Source of the DNA: Catenovulum adriaticum
GTDB taxonomy: Bacteria; Pseudomonadota; Gammaproteobacteria; Enterobacterales; Alteromonadaceae
DNA length: 64,000 nucleotides
Assembly: GCF_026725475.1 (NCBI RefSeq)
Contig: NZ_CP109966.1
Coordinates: 310,001-374,000, forward strand
Direction of reading: 5' to 3'
The notes beneath the pieces are model-generated. The model did no database searches and was not told the DNA's origin. It saw nothing but the letters and a program-made list of their open reading frames with translations. Of this stretch, positions 25,820 to 34,347 are shown in pieces. The position numbers were made by a program, and so were the translations under genes. The stretch's first letter is position 1. Every line of letters begins with the position of its first letter.

Positions 25820-27709
25820 ATGACTTATATACGAGAAAACATAGCTGACCAGCAAGAAATGCAGGCAGTACGACACCATCGGCGTTATACACTTTGTCAG
25901 GTTTTGACCATACTGGGCGTTTTGTTCCTTTTTACCTTCGGTAGTTTAAGCTTTGGTAATGGTGCTTATTTTTTAGGCTCAACATTAATACTCAACGCTT
26001 GTGTGGGTTTAGTAAACCTTTATCTTTTAAAGCGCAGCGGCAACGTTGAGCGAGCCGCTAGAATACTCAGTTGCATTCTGTTCGTCTTATCAATGAGTTT
26101 ATTAATTACAGGCGGTAAGGATAATACTGGGATGTTATGGATTTACCCCATTGTTGCTATCAACCTATTTATCAATCGCTTTTGGCCTGCTGTTTTTGTG
26201 TTTGGTATTTTCAGCATCGCGAGTTGTCTGCTGTTATTTACACCGATAACAGCTTTATTAATGACTAGCTACTCACTCACTGAAGCTTTACGTTTTATGC
26301 TAACAATGTTAGCACTAAATGCTATTTGTTTAGCTGCTTTGCGTTCTGAGGAACAGGCCTACAAAACGATAATGCAACTACATGCCGAGGATATCCATCA
26401 ACTGGCTTATTATGACACGCTTACAGGTCTACCTAATCGTTGGAGCTTTAAAACTAACCTAGCCCGTATGCTAACCCGTGCAGAGAAGGACAAACAGCGT
26501 ATTGGTTTGTTGTATATTGACCTCGATAATTTTAAGCAGGTCAACGACCAACATGGTCATGAAGCGGGCGACCGACTTTTACTCACCTTTAGTGAGAAAC
26601 TTTGGGAAGTAATCCGACCAAATGACCAGGTTTTCAAACTGCAAAGAGAAAGTTTAGCAAGACTAGCCGGTGACGAGTTTGTTGTGCTTTTACCTAACAT
26701 CAAAGATCCGCTTGATGCCAGCTCCGTCGCAACAAGAATATTAAATATTTTCAAAGGTGGTTTTAAGGTCGATGATGTGGTTCATCTGGTTTATGCTAGT
26801 ATTGGCATTGCCGTGTATCCTGATGATTCCACCACTCCCTCTGATTTACTCCACCACGCCGATGCTGCGATGTATGATGCTAAAAATAACGGTCGCAATT
26901 GCTTTAGGTTTTTTACCCAAGAAATAGCCGACAGACTTAGCCAACGGCAGCTGATTGAAAAATGTTTAAGGCAGGCCTTGAGTGAAGCACATTTCTCTTT
27001 GGTTTATATGCCTATATTTGACTGTAAAGATAACAAGATTGTTGCTGTTGAAGTACTGCTCCGGTGTCAACACCCCGGATTAGATGGATTTGGTCCTGAC
27101 CACTTTATACCAGTAGCGGAAGCAACTGGTTTGATCAAAGAGATAGATTTATGGGTCATCGACAATGCTTTGCAAGCGCTAGGAATCTTACAAAAAGAAC
27201 ACCATTTTGATGGGAAAGTCTGTATTAACATTTCAGGTGTAGAGCTACACAATGAACTATTTCCAGTACAGGTAAAAAATCTACTGGGTTATCATAAAAT
27301 TAAACCTGAAAGTGTTGAGCTTGAAGTTACTGAAACGGCATTCGTTGCCAACGATGTAACTTGTCTTAAAAATTTAAACGCATTAAGTCAACTTGGGGTC
27401 TCTTTGGCATTAGATGATTTTGGAACGGGCTACACGGCATTTAATCAATTAATCCATTACCCTGCGGATTGCTTAAAAATAGATAGGTCATTTGTAAATG
27501 ATCTCTTTTCAGAACGTGAGGCGCGCCACAAAATGGTGACCATTATTCAAAATTTGGCTAAATTGTACGATCTTCGCGTGATTGCAGAGGGGGTTGAAAC
27601 CGAAGCACAGTTGACATATCTAAAAGAGCTAGGCTGTGACTGGGCACAAGGTTACTATTTATCGCGTCCACTGCAATGGGATGACTTACTTAAGTTATTT
27701 AAAGTTTAA
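25820..27709 (+). CDS. Membrane-bound GGDEF-EAL cyclic-di-GMP enzyme
   Basis: A 629-residue protein. Six or so membrane segments span residues about 25-178 with no recognisable extracytoplasmic sensor fold. A GGDEF domain follows at about 190-360, with the active-site loop reading 'LAGDEF' (Ala for the first Gly). An EAL domain at about 375-625 has a signature of 'EVLLRC' instead of EAL. Other EAL catalytic elements are intact: 'NISGVEL', 'ELEVTET', 'LDDFGTGYTAF', 'LKIDRSF', 'IAEGVET' and 'WAQGYYLSRPL'. The standard inhibitory RxxD site ahead of the GGDEF loop is missing. Phosphodiesterase activity is therefore likely and cyclase activity possible. It probably tunes attachment versus motility. 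The gene stands alone, flanked on both sides by transposase relics. Confidence 0.85.
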   Translation: MTYIRENIADQQEMQAVRHHRRYTLCQVLTILGVLFLFTFGSLSFGNGAYFLGSTLILNACVGLVNLYLLKRSGNVERAARILSCILFVLSMSLLITGGKDNTGMLWIYPIVAINLFINRFWPAVFVFGIFSIASCLLLFTPITALLMTSYSLTEALRFMLTMLALNAICLAALRSEEQAYKTIMQLHAEDIHQLAYYDTLTGLPNRWSFKTNLARMLTRAEKDKQRIGLLYIDLDNFKQVNDQHGHEAGDRLLLTFSEKLWEVIRPNDQVFKLQRESLARLAGDEFVVLLPNIKDPLDASSVATRILNIFKGGFKVDDVVHLVYASIGIAVYPDDSTTPSDLLHHADAAMYDAKNNGRNCFRFFTQEIADRLSQRQLIEKCLRQALSEAHFSLVYMPIFDCKDNKIVAVEVLLRCQHPGLDGFGPDHFIPVAEATGLIKEIDLWVIDNALQALGILQKEHHFDGKVCINISGVELHNELFPVQVKNLLGYHKIKPESVELEVTETAFVANDVTCLKNLNALSQLGVSLALDDFGTGYTAFNQLIHYPADCLKIDRSFVNDLFSEREARHKMVTIIQNLAKLYDLRVIAEGVETEAQLTYLKELGCDWAQGYYLSRPLQWDDLLKLFKV

Positions 27710-27793
27710 ATGTTCATCAACTATAGTGCTGAATTTAGATTAGAAGCGATTAAATTAGTAATCGGTCAAGGCTATATTCATTTCAAGCGCTGA
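27710..27793 (+). pseudogene. Remnant of an IS3-family OrfA N-terminus
   Basis: The ATG begins one base after the GGDEF-EAL stop and encodes 27 residues including 'YSAEFRLEAIKLVIGQGY'. This matches the first helix of IS3-family OrfA proteins (pattern 'Y..EF+.EA..LV...GY'). The frame then stops; the rest of OrfA and all of OrfB are missing. It is a relic, not a functional gene. From 27794 to 27986 nothing else is recognised. Confidence 0.6.
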
Positions 27794-27986
27794 GTAATTT
27801 ATTGATATCAAAAAATTATCAAAAGTGGTGGGCTGAGGTTTATTCAATAAAACTAAGCCTTCATGTATCTGAAGGCATTAGAATCGGCAAGTGTAGAGCA
27901 AAATATTACCCTTTTTACAAAGTTTTTAACTTCGTTACTGTCGCCATAATTTTTTTGAAAAAAGAACTTTTGTAGATACCATACCA

Positions 27987-28013
27987 GTGGTGGCCTAGTT
28001 ATTTGGCCACCAC
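27987..28013. repeat. 9-bp G+C-rich hairpin between IS relic and MDR gene
   Basis: GTGGTGGCC (27987-27995) is perfectly complementary to 28005-28013. It lies 74 nt beyond the leftward MDR stop. Its GGCCACC arm resembles the IS-end-like copy at 38217-38223, so it may be an IS terminus; alternatively it ends the MDR mRNA, although no T-run follows. Confidence 0.4.
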
Positions 28014-28086
28014 ACATTCGCATTTTTTGTAATCTAGTTCCCAATACATTTTTAATACGTAAGTAACATACAAAAGTGATTGGCTT

Positions 28087-29082
28087 TTAACCTTTAACTA
28101 CGATTTTACCAAAATGCTTAGCGGATTTTTGGTATTGATAAGCTTCATCAGCTTGTTCGAATTCAAATGTTTTATCTATAATTGGCTTGATGTTATGGTC
28201 TGCCAATGCTTGATGAAAACGGGTCTGCATTGCTTTACTGGCAACATAAATACCGAATACACGCAAGCTTTTAGTTAAAATTGGAAAAGGATTAATTTTA
28301 CCTTCCACGCCAGTTAAAATACCGATTAAACTAACGACACCGTTAACCTTGAGTGCATTGAGCGATTTTTCTAACGTACCAGCACCACCGACTTCTACAA
28401 CAATATCCACGCCTTCGCCTTGGGTTAAATCTAGCGCGGCTTTATCCCAGTGTTCAGTTGTTTTGTAATTAATGGTGTGAGTTGCGCCCAGCTTTTTAGC
28501 TTTTGCTAATTTTTCATCAGAGCTGGATATCACAATACTCTTTAAACCAAAAGCATTAGCTAATTGTATTGCGAATACAGACACACCACCTGTGCCTTGA
28601 ATTAAAACAGTTTGTCCTTTTTTCGCGGGTTGCGGCGTTTCAAATAAAGCATGCCAAGCCGTTACACCTGCACAGGGTAGAGTGGCGGCTTGTTCATAGG
28701 TTAAATGTTCTGGAAATCGAATAAAGCTAGATGCTTTCCCCGATATTTGCTGACTCAACATACCGTCGCATTTACCTGCGCCTCTGGAGTTTTTAAACAG
28801 GTCAGCGGTCAATGGCCCATCCATCCATTGTGGAAAAAATAAACCAATGACTTTATCTCCAACTTTAAAGTCAGTTACTTTACTCCCTATTTCAACCACT
28901 TCACCGGCACCATCTGAAAATGGAACCACTTCTTGTTTGGTTACCTGCCGAGTTATGATATCTCGATAATTTATTGAAGCCGCTTTTAATTGAATTTTTA
29001 TTTCATCTTCCGCCAACGCCACAGCATCTAGTTCAATTTGTTTAATGGCATCTTTACCTGGTTGTATTTGATATTGCTTCAT
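28087..29082 (-). CDS. Zinc-independent MDR-family NAD(P)-dependent oxidoreductase
   Basis: A 331-residue medium-chain dehydrogenase/reductase. The N-terminal GroES-like domain has 'AASINYRDIITR' and 'DGAGEVVEIGSKVTDFKVGD'. The nucleotide-binding domain has 'VLIQGTGGVSVFAIQLANAFG', a Rossmann variant of the usual GGVG pattern, and 'IVISSSDEKLAKAKKLGA'. The structural-zinc Cys quartet of classical alcohol dehydrogenases is missing. Such enzymes reduce quinones, enones or alcohols/aldehydes with NADPH; the substrate is not visible. The neighbouring LysR gene is divergent with a 177-bp gap (to GTG 29260), so it is likely the regulator of this gene. Two further relatives occur in the window (41369-42355 and the fragment at 43649-43990). 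Confidence 0.85.
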   Translation of the reverse strand: MKQYQIQPGKDAIKQIELDAVALAEDEIKIQLKAASINYRDIITRQVTKQEVVPFSDGAGEVVEIGSKVTDFKVGDKVIGLFFPQWMDGPLTADLFKNSRGAGKCDGMLSQQISGKASSFIRFPEHLTYEQAATLPCAGVTAWHALFETPQPAKKGQTVLIQGTGGVSVFAIQLANAFGLKSIVISSSDEKLAKAKKLGATHTINYKTTEHWDKAALDLTQGEGVDIVVEVGGAGTLEKSLNALKVNGVVSLIGILTGVEGKINPFPILTKSLRVFGIYVASKAMQTRFHQALADHNIKPIIDKTFEFEQADEAYQYQKSAKHFGKIVVKG

Positions 29083-29259
29083 CTTGCTCTCCTTTTTTGT
29101 TAAGCATTTTGTAAAACGACTGCAGCCAACGCATTTTAAATATTATTTACGCGGTTATTAAATGAGTCGTCACTATATAATTACAACTATAAAGCTTGAT
29201 TTAAAATCAATAAACAGGCTAAAGTTTGAATTATTATCAAATAACTTTTGAAAATAATT

Positions 29260-30189
29260 GTGCTTATACAAGATTTATACGTGGTATTAAAAGTTGCAGA
29301 ATTTAAAAATATTACTTTAGCTGCAATCAGTTTAGACATGAGCAGTGCAACCGCAAGCGCTGCGGTTAAACGAGTTGAAAAATCGTTAGGTGCAGAGTTA
29401 TTTGTGCGTACGACTCGACATTTAAGATTATCTGCTGCCGGCGAGCGGTATGTATCGCAGTGTGAACAAGCATTAAATTTGTTAGATCTGGCTAAACAAA
29501 ATATTCAGACAGACGCCCAGAGTGTAGAGGGTGAATTGCGAGTTGCTTTATCTTCAGATTTAGGCCGGAACATAGTGTTGCCTTGGCTCGATGAATTTAT
29601 GCATAAGCATCCTAAAATCAGTTTGAAAGTAAACATTAGTGACAGCAACACTGACTTTTACCGAGATGCCGTAGATGTAGCATTGCGATATGGTTATCCA
29701 AAAGATTCAAATCTATACGGGTTTAAAATTTGTGATGCGCCAGGTGTTTTATGTGCATCACCAAGTTATCTAAAAAATAATAAAACGCCTACACATCCAA
29801 ATGAATTAACAGGTCACAATGGCTTGTTTTATCAGCTACACGATGTCATCCATAATCATTGGGTATTTCATAAGGAAAATCAAGAGTTTAAAATAAGAAT
29901 GAAAGGTGACAGAGCTTCAAATGACGGAGATTTGGTAAGGCGTTGGTGTGTGAGTGGTAAGGGTGTTGCCGTTAAATCTTATCTTGATATGTCGCAAGAC
30001 TTGTTAAAAGGCAATGTTGTTCCGCTAATGTCCGATTATACACCCAGAATAACCGAGCTTTGGTTAATTTGCCCATCGCGCCAAACCATTACACCAGCCG
30101 TTAGGTTGTTAAGAGATATGCTAAAACAAAAAACTCGAGCAGTCTTTAATGATCTTAAATCGGCTGGAATTGATATCAGAGATATTTAA
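29260..30189 (+). CDS. LysR-family transcriptional regulator, divergent from MDR gene
   Basis: A 309-residue LysR regulator with the helix-turn-helix at about residues 3-60 ('NITLAAISLDMSSATASAAV', 'LGAELFVRTTRHLRLSAAGE') and an effector-binding domain to the end. It belongs to the group that includes DsdC/GcvA-like and CrgA-like regulators of oxidoreductase genes. The frame is also open from a TTG at 29248. The GTG at 29260 gives the usual short lead into the HTH, so it is preferred, although neither start has a clear ribosome site. Control of the divergent MDR gene is inferred from position. Confidence 0.85.
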   Translation: MLIQDLYVVLKVAEFKNITLAAISLDMSSATASAAVKRVEKSLGAELFVRTTRHLRLSAAGERYVSQCEQALNLLDLAKQNIQTDAQSVEGELRVALSSDLGRNIVLPWLDEFMHKHPKISLKVNISDSNTDFYRDAVDVALRYGYPKDSNLYGFKICDAPGVLCASPSYLKNNKTPTHPNELTGHNGLFYQLHDVIHNHWVFHKENQEFKIRMKGDRASNDGDLVRRWCVSGKGVAVKSYLDMSQDLLKGNVVPLMSDYTPRITELWLICPSRQTITPAVRLLRDMLKQKTRAVFNDLKSAGIDIRDI

Positions 30190-30473
30190 ATTTTTTAATT
30201 ACAGTATTGGTTTCGTATTGCATTATTATTTTTAGGCACAGCATTTATAGTATAAATGCCATTAATGATAAAAGTGTTAGGAGTTAATTAAGTGTAAGTT
30301 TTTATTTTTCTTGATTTAATTAGTCGATCTATCTACGCAGTTCCTTATCGCCTTGCTATAAAAGCCTATAATATATCTTATGTTAAATAGTGGCTTGAAT
30401 TAATTTTTATAATCAATATAGTCAAACGCAATCAATGCCAGCTAACCTTTGAATCTACATCATGGCGGATTGG
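30190..30473. other. Long intergenic region, first part
   Basis: The 689 bp between the LysR gene and TonB receptor 2 contain no gene above about 50 codons with family features, and no RNA gene was recognised. This part is A+T-rich and featureless. Regulatory repeats are listed separately at 30474-30494 and 30810-30843. Confidence 0.4.
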
Positions 30474-30494
30474 TCAATATTTAAGTAATATTGA
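30474..30494. promoter_or_regulatory. Operator-like palindrome TCAATATT-N5-AATATTGA
   Basis: A perfect 8-bp dyad with a 5-bp centre, 385 bp upstream of TonB receptor 2. A dimeric regulator site is possible; its distance from the gene leaves the target uncertain. Confidence 0.35.
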
Positions 30495-30809
30495 TTGTGA
30501 AACATACCTTTATTTTTTGTCCCCCTTTCTTTAATTAAAAATAGTAGCGATTATTTAAAGCCATTTAATTTTGGCACACTGATGTCTAATTAAAAGTTAG
30601 AATCCACCTCTACTAAAACCTTAAATTTAACGAACCCAATAAAAATAACAAAAAAAATACAAGCAATCACGAGTGACTGTTAATGATTAATAGTGTGTTT
30701 TTATGTGTCATTTTAATGATGTTTTTAGTTAATATGCTGCCTATAAAAGAAAGAACTTGACTGCTTATGATATATTTGGTGTTATATATGTGTACTGGAT
30801 GTTGGCAAT

Positions 30810-30843
30810 AAGTTAACGATACAAGTTAACACGATAAGTTAAC
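30810..30843. promoter_or_regulatory. Three AAGTTAAC repeats at exact 13-bp period
   Basis: AAGTTAAC starts at 30810, 30823 and 30836, each containing the palindrome GTTAAC. The array ends 36 bp before the ATG of TonB receptor 2, that is, within the promoter or leader. Regular phased copies suggest cooperative binding of a regulator. Confidence 0.55.
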
Positions 30844-30878
30844 GCCATAGAAAGAAGAAACTTCCAAATATAGGCGAG

Positions 30879-33800
30879 ATGGTCATGAGAAATACCAGAA
30901 AACATATAAAAAATGAAAATCGACAAAAGGCACGACTAATTGGTGGCTCCACAGGCATCTTAATGACCCTGTTTACTCCATCCATATTGGCGGCAGAAGT
31001 GAGCTCCGCACTAGAGCAAGAAGAAACCGAAACCATTGAAGTGACGGGTGTTCGTAGCTCACTAGAAGACGCACTTAACGTTAAACGTGAAGCTCCCTCA
31101 ATTGTGGATGCGATTTCAGCTAAAGATATGGATGCGTTACCTGCACTTAATTTAGGTGAAGCATTACAAGCACTACCCGGTATTCAATTGAATACCGATG
31201 ATGGGCAGCGAAATTCAGAAATCAATTTGCGTGGCTTATCAGGTGGTTTTGTAAAAACAACGGCTGAAGGTCAAAGTTTTGCTACGCCAAGCCGAAGTAC
31301 TGGCGCCGTTGGTGGTTCAAACCCATTTGGTTCGTTTGAAGGTGGCGTATTTGATGGGGTAACGGTTGTTAAGTCCCCTACTGCTGATATGCAAGAAGGT
31401 GGTATTGCCGGTATCGTTGATAAAAAACTTCAACGAGCTTTAGGTAAACAAGATGGTCAGTATTCTTTAAACATTGGTACTCGTTATGAAGAGTTATCTG
31501 ATAGTTTTGATAATCAATGGTCATTTTCAGGTTCAAAACATCTAATTAAAGATAGATTGGCGGTCGCGTGGAAAGTTGCCGGTTCAGAGCAAAACTTTCG
31601 ACGTGATACGGTAAACTTCTCAAACTACAATTCATTGAATACGATAGAAAATAACTTTAGTGAATCAAATAATTTTATCTCTGAACAAGCTTTGCAGGAC
31701 TATAAAGATCTTCATGGTATTACCCATCCTAATGCCATTATTAAAACTATCGGTTCTTTTAGGCAAGTAACTGAGAACTCAAGTGGTGATCGCTTTTCAG
31801 GTACGGGTAACATCGAATTTAAAGTAACAGATTCATTAAAAATTGGGGCCAATTTTTTATATACTAAGCGCGAACTTGGTGACAGTACCATGGAAGACTT
31901 TAACTTAAGTATGGCGTCTAGCGATAATAACGGTAAGAATTTTGATCATCGTGTGACGTTATCGGATGATCCATCACACACACCAATTAAATTAAGCGAT
32001 AATCAAAATAATTCTTACGACCCAGCAATACATCATCCTGATTTGGCGACCGTCCCTGTTTATGCAGCAACAGTTGCCGATATTACAAACCTTAACTTTA
32101 CACCGGCAACACGATTAATGTCTTATACGGAAGAAGCCAAAGGTATTTTCTTATACGCAAATTACACAACTGATGATTGGGTAATAGATGGGACAGTCAG
32201 TAAGTCAAGCTCTAGTAATGAATTTCAACAAGAAGCGCTAGATATTCGTCACCAAAATAAATCTCATGTTTCTTATACTGATTTAGATACTGGTGATAGT
32301 CTTAAATATGCGCCTACAGGTATTACTGGCAGTTTTAACACCGGTAAAGGTAACTTGGATGTGGCACAAGTCAGTATGTCGGGCTGGGATAATTTCACTT
32401 ATGCTGACTCTGTAGAAAATCCAATACTACCTTCACTTGATCCAGAAGATCAGTGGAAACGCAATAGTAACGGTTGGGCTAGCATTCCGCTAACTTCTCA
32501 TTCAACTATTTTAGACCCTAAACTTAACCCTTATAATGTTGAAGACAACCTTAATAATTTATCACCGAATTTTTTATCTGAAGACTTAACACCTGAAGAA
32601 CGTCAAGAAAAAATTGATGCTATAGGTGGCAAAAGGGTTGAATTTTACTCTCATGGTCGTGTACATCGTCCAGAAAGGGAATATGAGTCTGGTGAGCTTA
32701 ATTTTGAACGTTATCTGGATTTAGGTAACGATGAGTTTAGAATAACATCGACTAAATTTGGTGTCCGTCACTCAAGAGAGTTGCTAGATACATACGATGT
32801 AACAGTAGGCGGCGGCGGTTTAGATACTAGCGTGCTGAACGGCGATGTTTTGTATGCAGAAGATTTCGCATCAGCAGGTCAAGCCGAATTTTATAATGGT
32901 GATTTCGCCAACCATATAAATAACGAGACAGGCTGGTTACGACTTAACTCTGCAGAATTAAAAACATTATTACAAGGTGATGGTCTTAAACCTTATGATG
33001 AAAACGGAGAACTTGTTGAAGAGTTTGATATAGCCCACCCAACAGGCTATGCGGTCAAACTTGACAATAGAAGCACTGAACCAACCTACCTTTTAAACCA
33101 AAGATTCCGTGATAACTTTTCGGCCGACCAAGTTATCAATGCAGCTTATTTAATGGGCGAGTTTGTAGGGGAAATCGGTGACATATACTACTCTGGTAAT
33201 TTAGGGGTTCGTTATGTTGAAACCACAAACGATGTGATCGGTCAAGGCTTTAACGAAGACGATGAACCAATTGCAGTATTAACTGAAAATGATTATGACC
33301 ATACGTTACCGGTATTTAACCTTTCTGTTGAATTAACCGATGATATTGTGCTTCGTACTGCTTATTCAGAAGGCATGGTTCGCCCTAACCTATTAGCTCA
33401 ATCCCCGAGTCCGCGTTATGACAATAGCGGTGGAACAGTCAGACTGGAAAATTCAAAAGCAGAAGTATTACCTTATACCTCACAAAACTACGACCTTTCT
33501 TTAGCTTGGTATAACCGAGAAGGTTCTGCAATTGCAATCGGAATGTTTGTAAAAGAAATCGAAGGTAAAATTCAAACGGCCACAATTTGTCCAGTAGGTG
33601 ATGAAGAAAAATGGGACGTGGGACCGCTTCAAGAAATCGATGTAGGCGGTTCAATACCAGAATGTCGAGAAATTGGCACCTTTGAATCTGAAACGGGTGA
33701 AATTTATGAAAACCGTAAAGTCAATATTAAATCAACTTATAATAGTGATATACCAATTACTGTAAACGGTTTTGAATTATCTGTTCAACAAAAATTAGAT

Positions 33801-34217
33801 TTTCTACCTTATCCATTCGATGGTTTCGGGGGGGTATTTAACTTCACTAAAATCGATTTAGATGAGGGTGGTGGTCAGCCGATGACTCGAATCGCGCCTA
33901 ATTCATATAATTTAATTGGTTACTATGAAAATGATGGCCTTAGTATTCGTTTATCATACAACTGGCAAGATGAGAAATTGCTGAGTTCTGGCGGAACCAC
34001 TTCTTTCTTAGGTTCTGATGCGCGAACCCAAACAGCGGGTGGTCGTTTAGATTTATCATCATCTTATAGGTTGACGAGTAATTTAAAGCTGAATCTTCGT
34101 GCATATAACTTAAATGATCGTCAAGAATTCGAATTTATAGGGGGTAATGAAGATGCAATTTCACGTATTCGTTACTCAGGCCGAACTTATTCTGCAAGTT
34201 TATCTTATCGATTTTAA
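30879..34217 (+). CDS. TonB-dependent outer-membrane receptor 2
   Basis: A 1112-residue TonB-dependent receptor with an extended basic N-terminus before the signal core (about 40 residues ending 'SILAA'). The TonB-box-like 'ETIEVTGVRSSLEDAL' follows. The plug has 'DMDALPALNLGEALQALPGI', 'INLRGLSGGF' and 'EGGIAGIVDKKLQ', and the barrel ends in the canonical 'SASLSYRF' with terminal Phe. It should import an oligosaccharide or similar large ligand with TonB-ExbBD energy. Two VCBS-repeat lipoproteins follow on the same strand (130 and 255 nt gaps), probably surface partners. No degrading enzyme is adjacent, so the ligand is unknown. Starts at ATG 30879 or 30885 are both compatible with AGGCGAG. 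The phased AAGTTAAC repeats upstream suggest specific control. Confidence 0.9.
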   Translation: MVMRNTRKHIKNENRQKARLIGGSTGILMTLFTPSILAAEVSSALEQEETETIEVTGVRSSLEDALNVKREAPSIVDAISAKDMDALPALNLGEALQALPGIQLNTDDGQRNSEINLRGLSGGFVKTTAEGQSFATPSRSTGAVGGSNPFGSFEGGVFDGVTVVKSPTADMQEGGIAGIVDKKLQRALGKQDGQYSLNIGTRYEELSDSFDNQWSFSGSKHLIKDRLAVAWKVAGSEQNFRRDTVNFSNYNSLNTIENNFSESNNFISEQALQDYKDLHGITHPNAIIKTIGSFRQVTENSSGDRFSGTGNIEFKVTDSLKIGANFLYTKRELGDSTMEDFNLSMASSDNNGKNFDHRVTLSDDPSHTPIKLSDNQNNSYDPAIHHPDLATVPVYAATVADITNLNFTPATRLMSYTEEAKGIFLYANYTTDDWVIDGTVSKSSSSNEFQQEALDIRHQNKSHVSYTDLDTGDSLKYAPTGITGSFNTGKGNLDVAQVSMSGWDNFTYADSVENPILPSLDPEDQWKRNSNGWASIPLTSHSTILDPKLNPYNVEDNLNNLSPNFLSEDLTPEERQEKIDAIGGKRVEFYSHGRVHRPEREYESGELNFERYLDLGNDEFRITSTKFGVRHSRELLDTYDVTVGGGGLDTSVLNGDVLYAEDFASAGQAEFYNGDFANHINNETGWLRLNSAELKTLLQGDGLKPYDENGELVEEFDIAHPTGYAVKLDNRSTEPTYLLNQRFRDNFSADQVINAAYLMGEFVGEIGDIYYSGNLGVRYVETTNDVIGQGFNEDDEPIAVLTENDYDHTLPVFNLSVELTDDIVLRTAYSEGMVRPNLLAQSPSPRYDNSGGTVRLENSKAEVLPYTSQNYDLSLAWYNREGSAIAIGMFVKEIEGKIQTATICPVGDEEKWDVGPLQEIDVGGSIPECREIGTFESETGEIYENRKVNIKSTYNSDIPITVNGFELSVQQKLDFLPYPFDGFGGVFNFTKIDLDEGGGQPMTRIAPNSYNLIGYYENDGLSIRLSYNWQDEKLLSSGGTTSFLGSDARTQTAGGRLDLSSSYRLTSNLKLNLRAYNLNDRQEFEFIGGNEDAISRIRYSGRTYSASLSYRF

Positions 34218-34347
34218 GTAAACATATTGATTTAAATATTAGGTACCACTACTGGGCACTAACATTTTATATAAATGTTTAAGCTATATAGCTCCCCGCT
34301 CACTAATGGTACTTACAGAATAAAATATAAATTTTTGGAACAATACA

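Noticed and set aside
27853..28044. 63-codon leftward open frame between the IS relic and the MDR gene
   Set aside because: No ribosome site or recognisable features, and it runs through the hairpin at 27987-28013.
30190..30878. Possible RNA gene in the long gap before TonB receptor 2
   Set aside because: No tRNA-like cloverleaf, riboswitch pattern or terminator-closed unit was found; only operator-like repeats are supportable.
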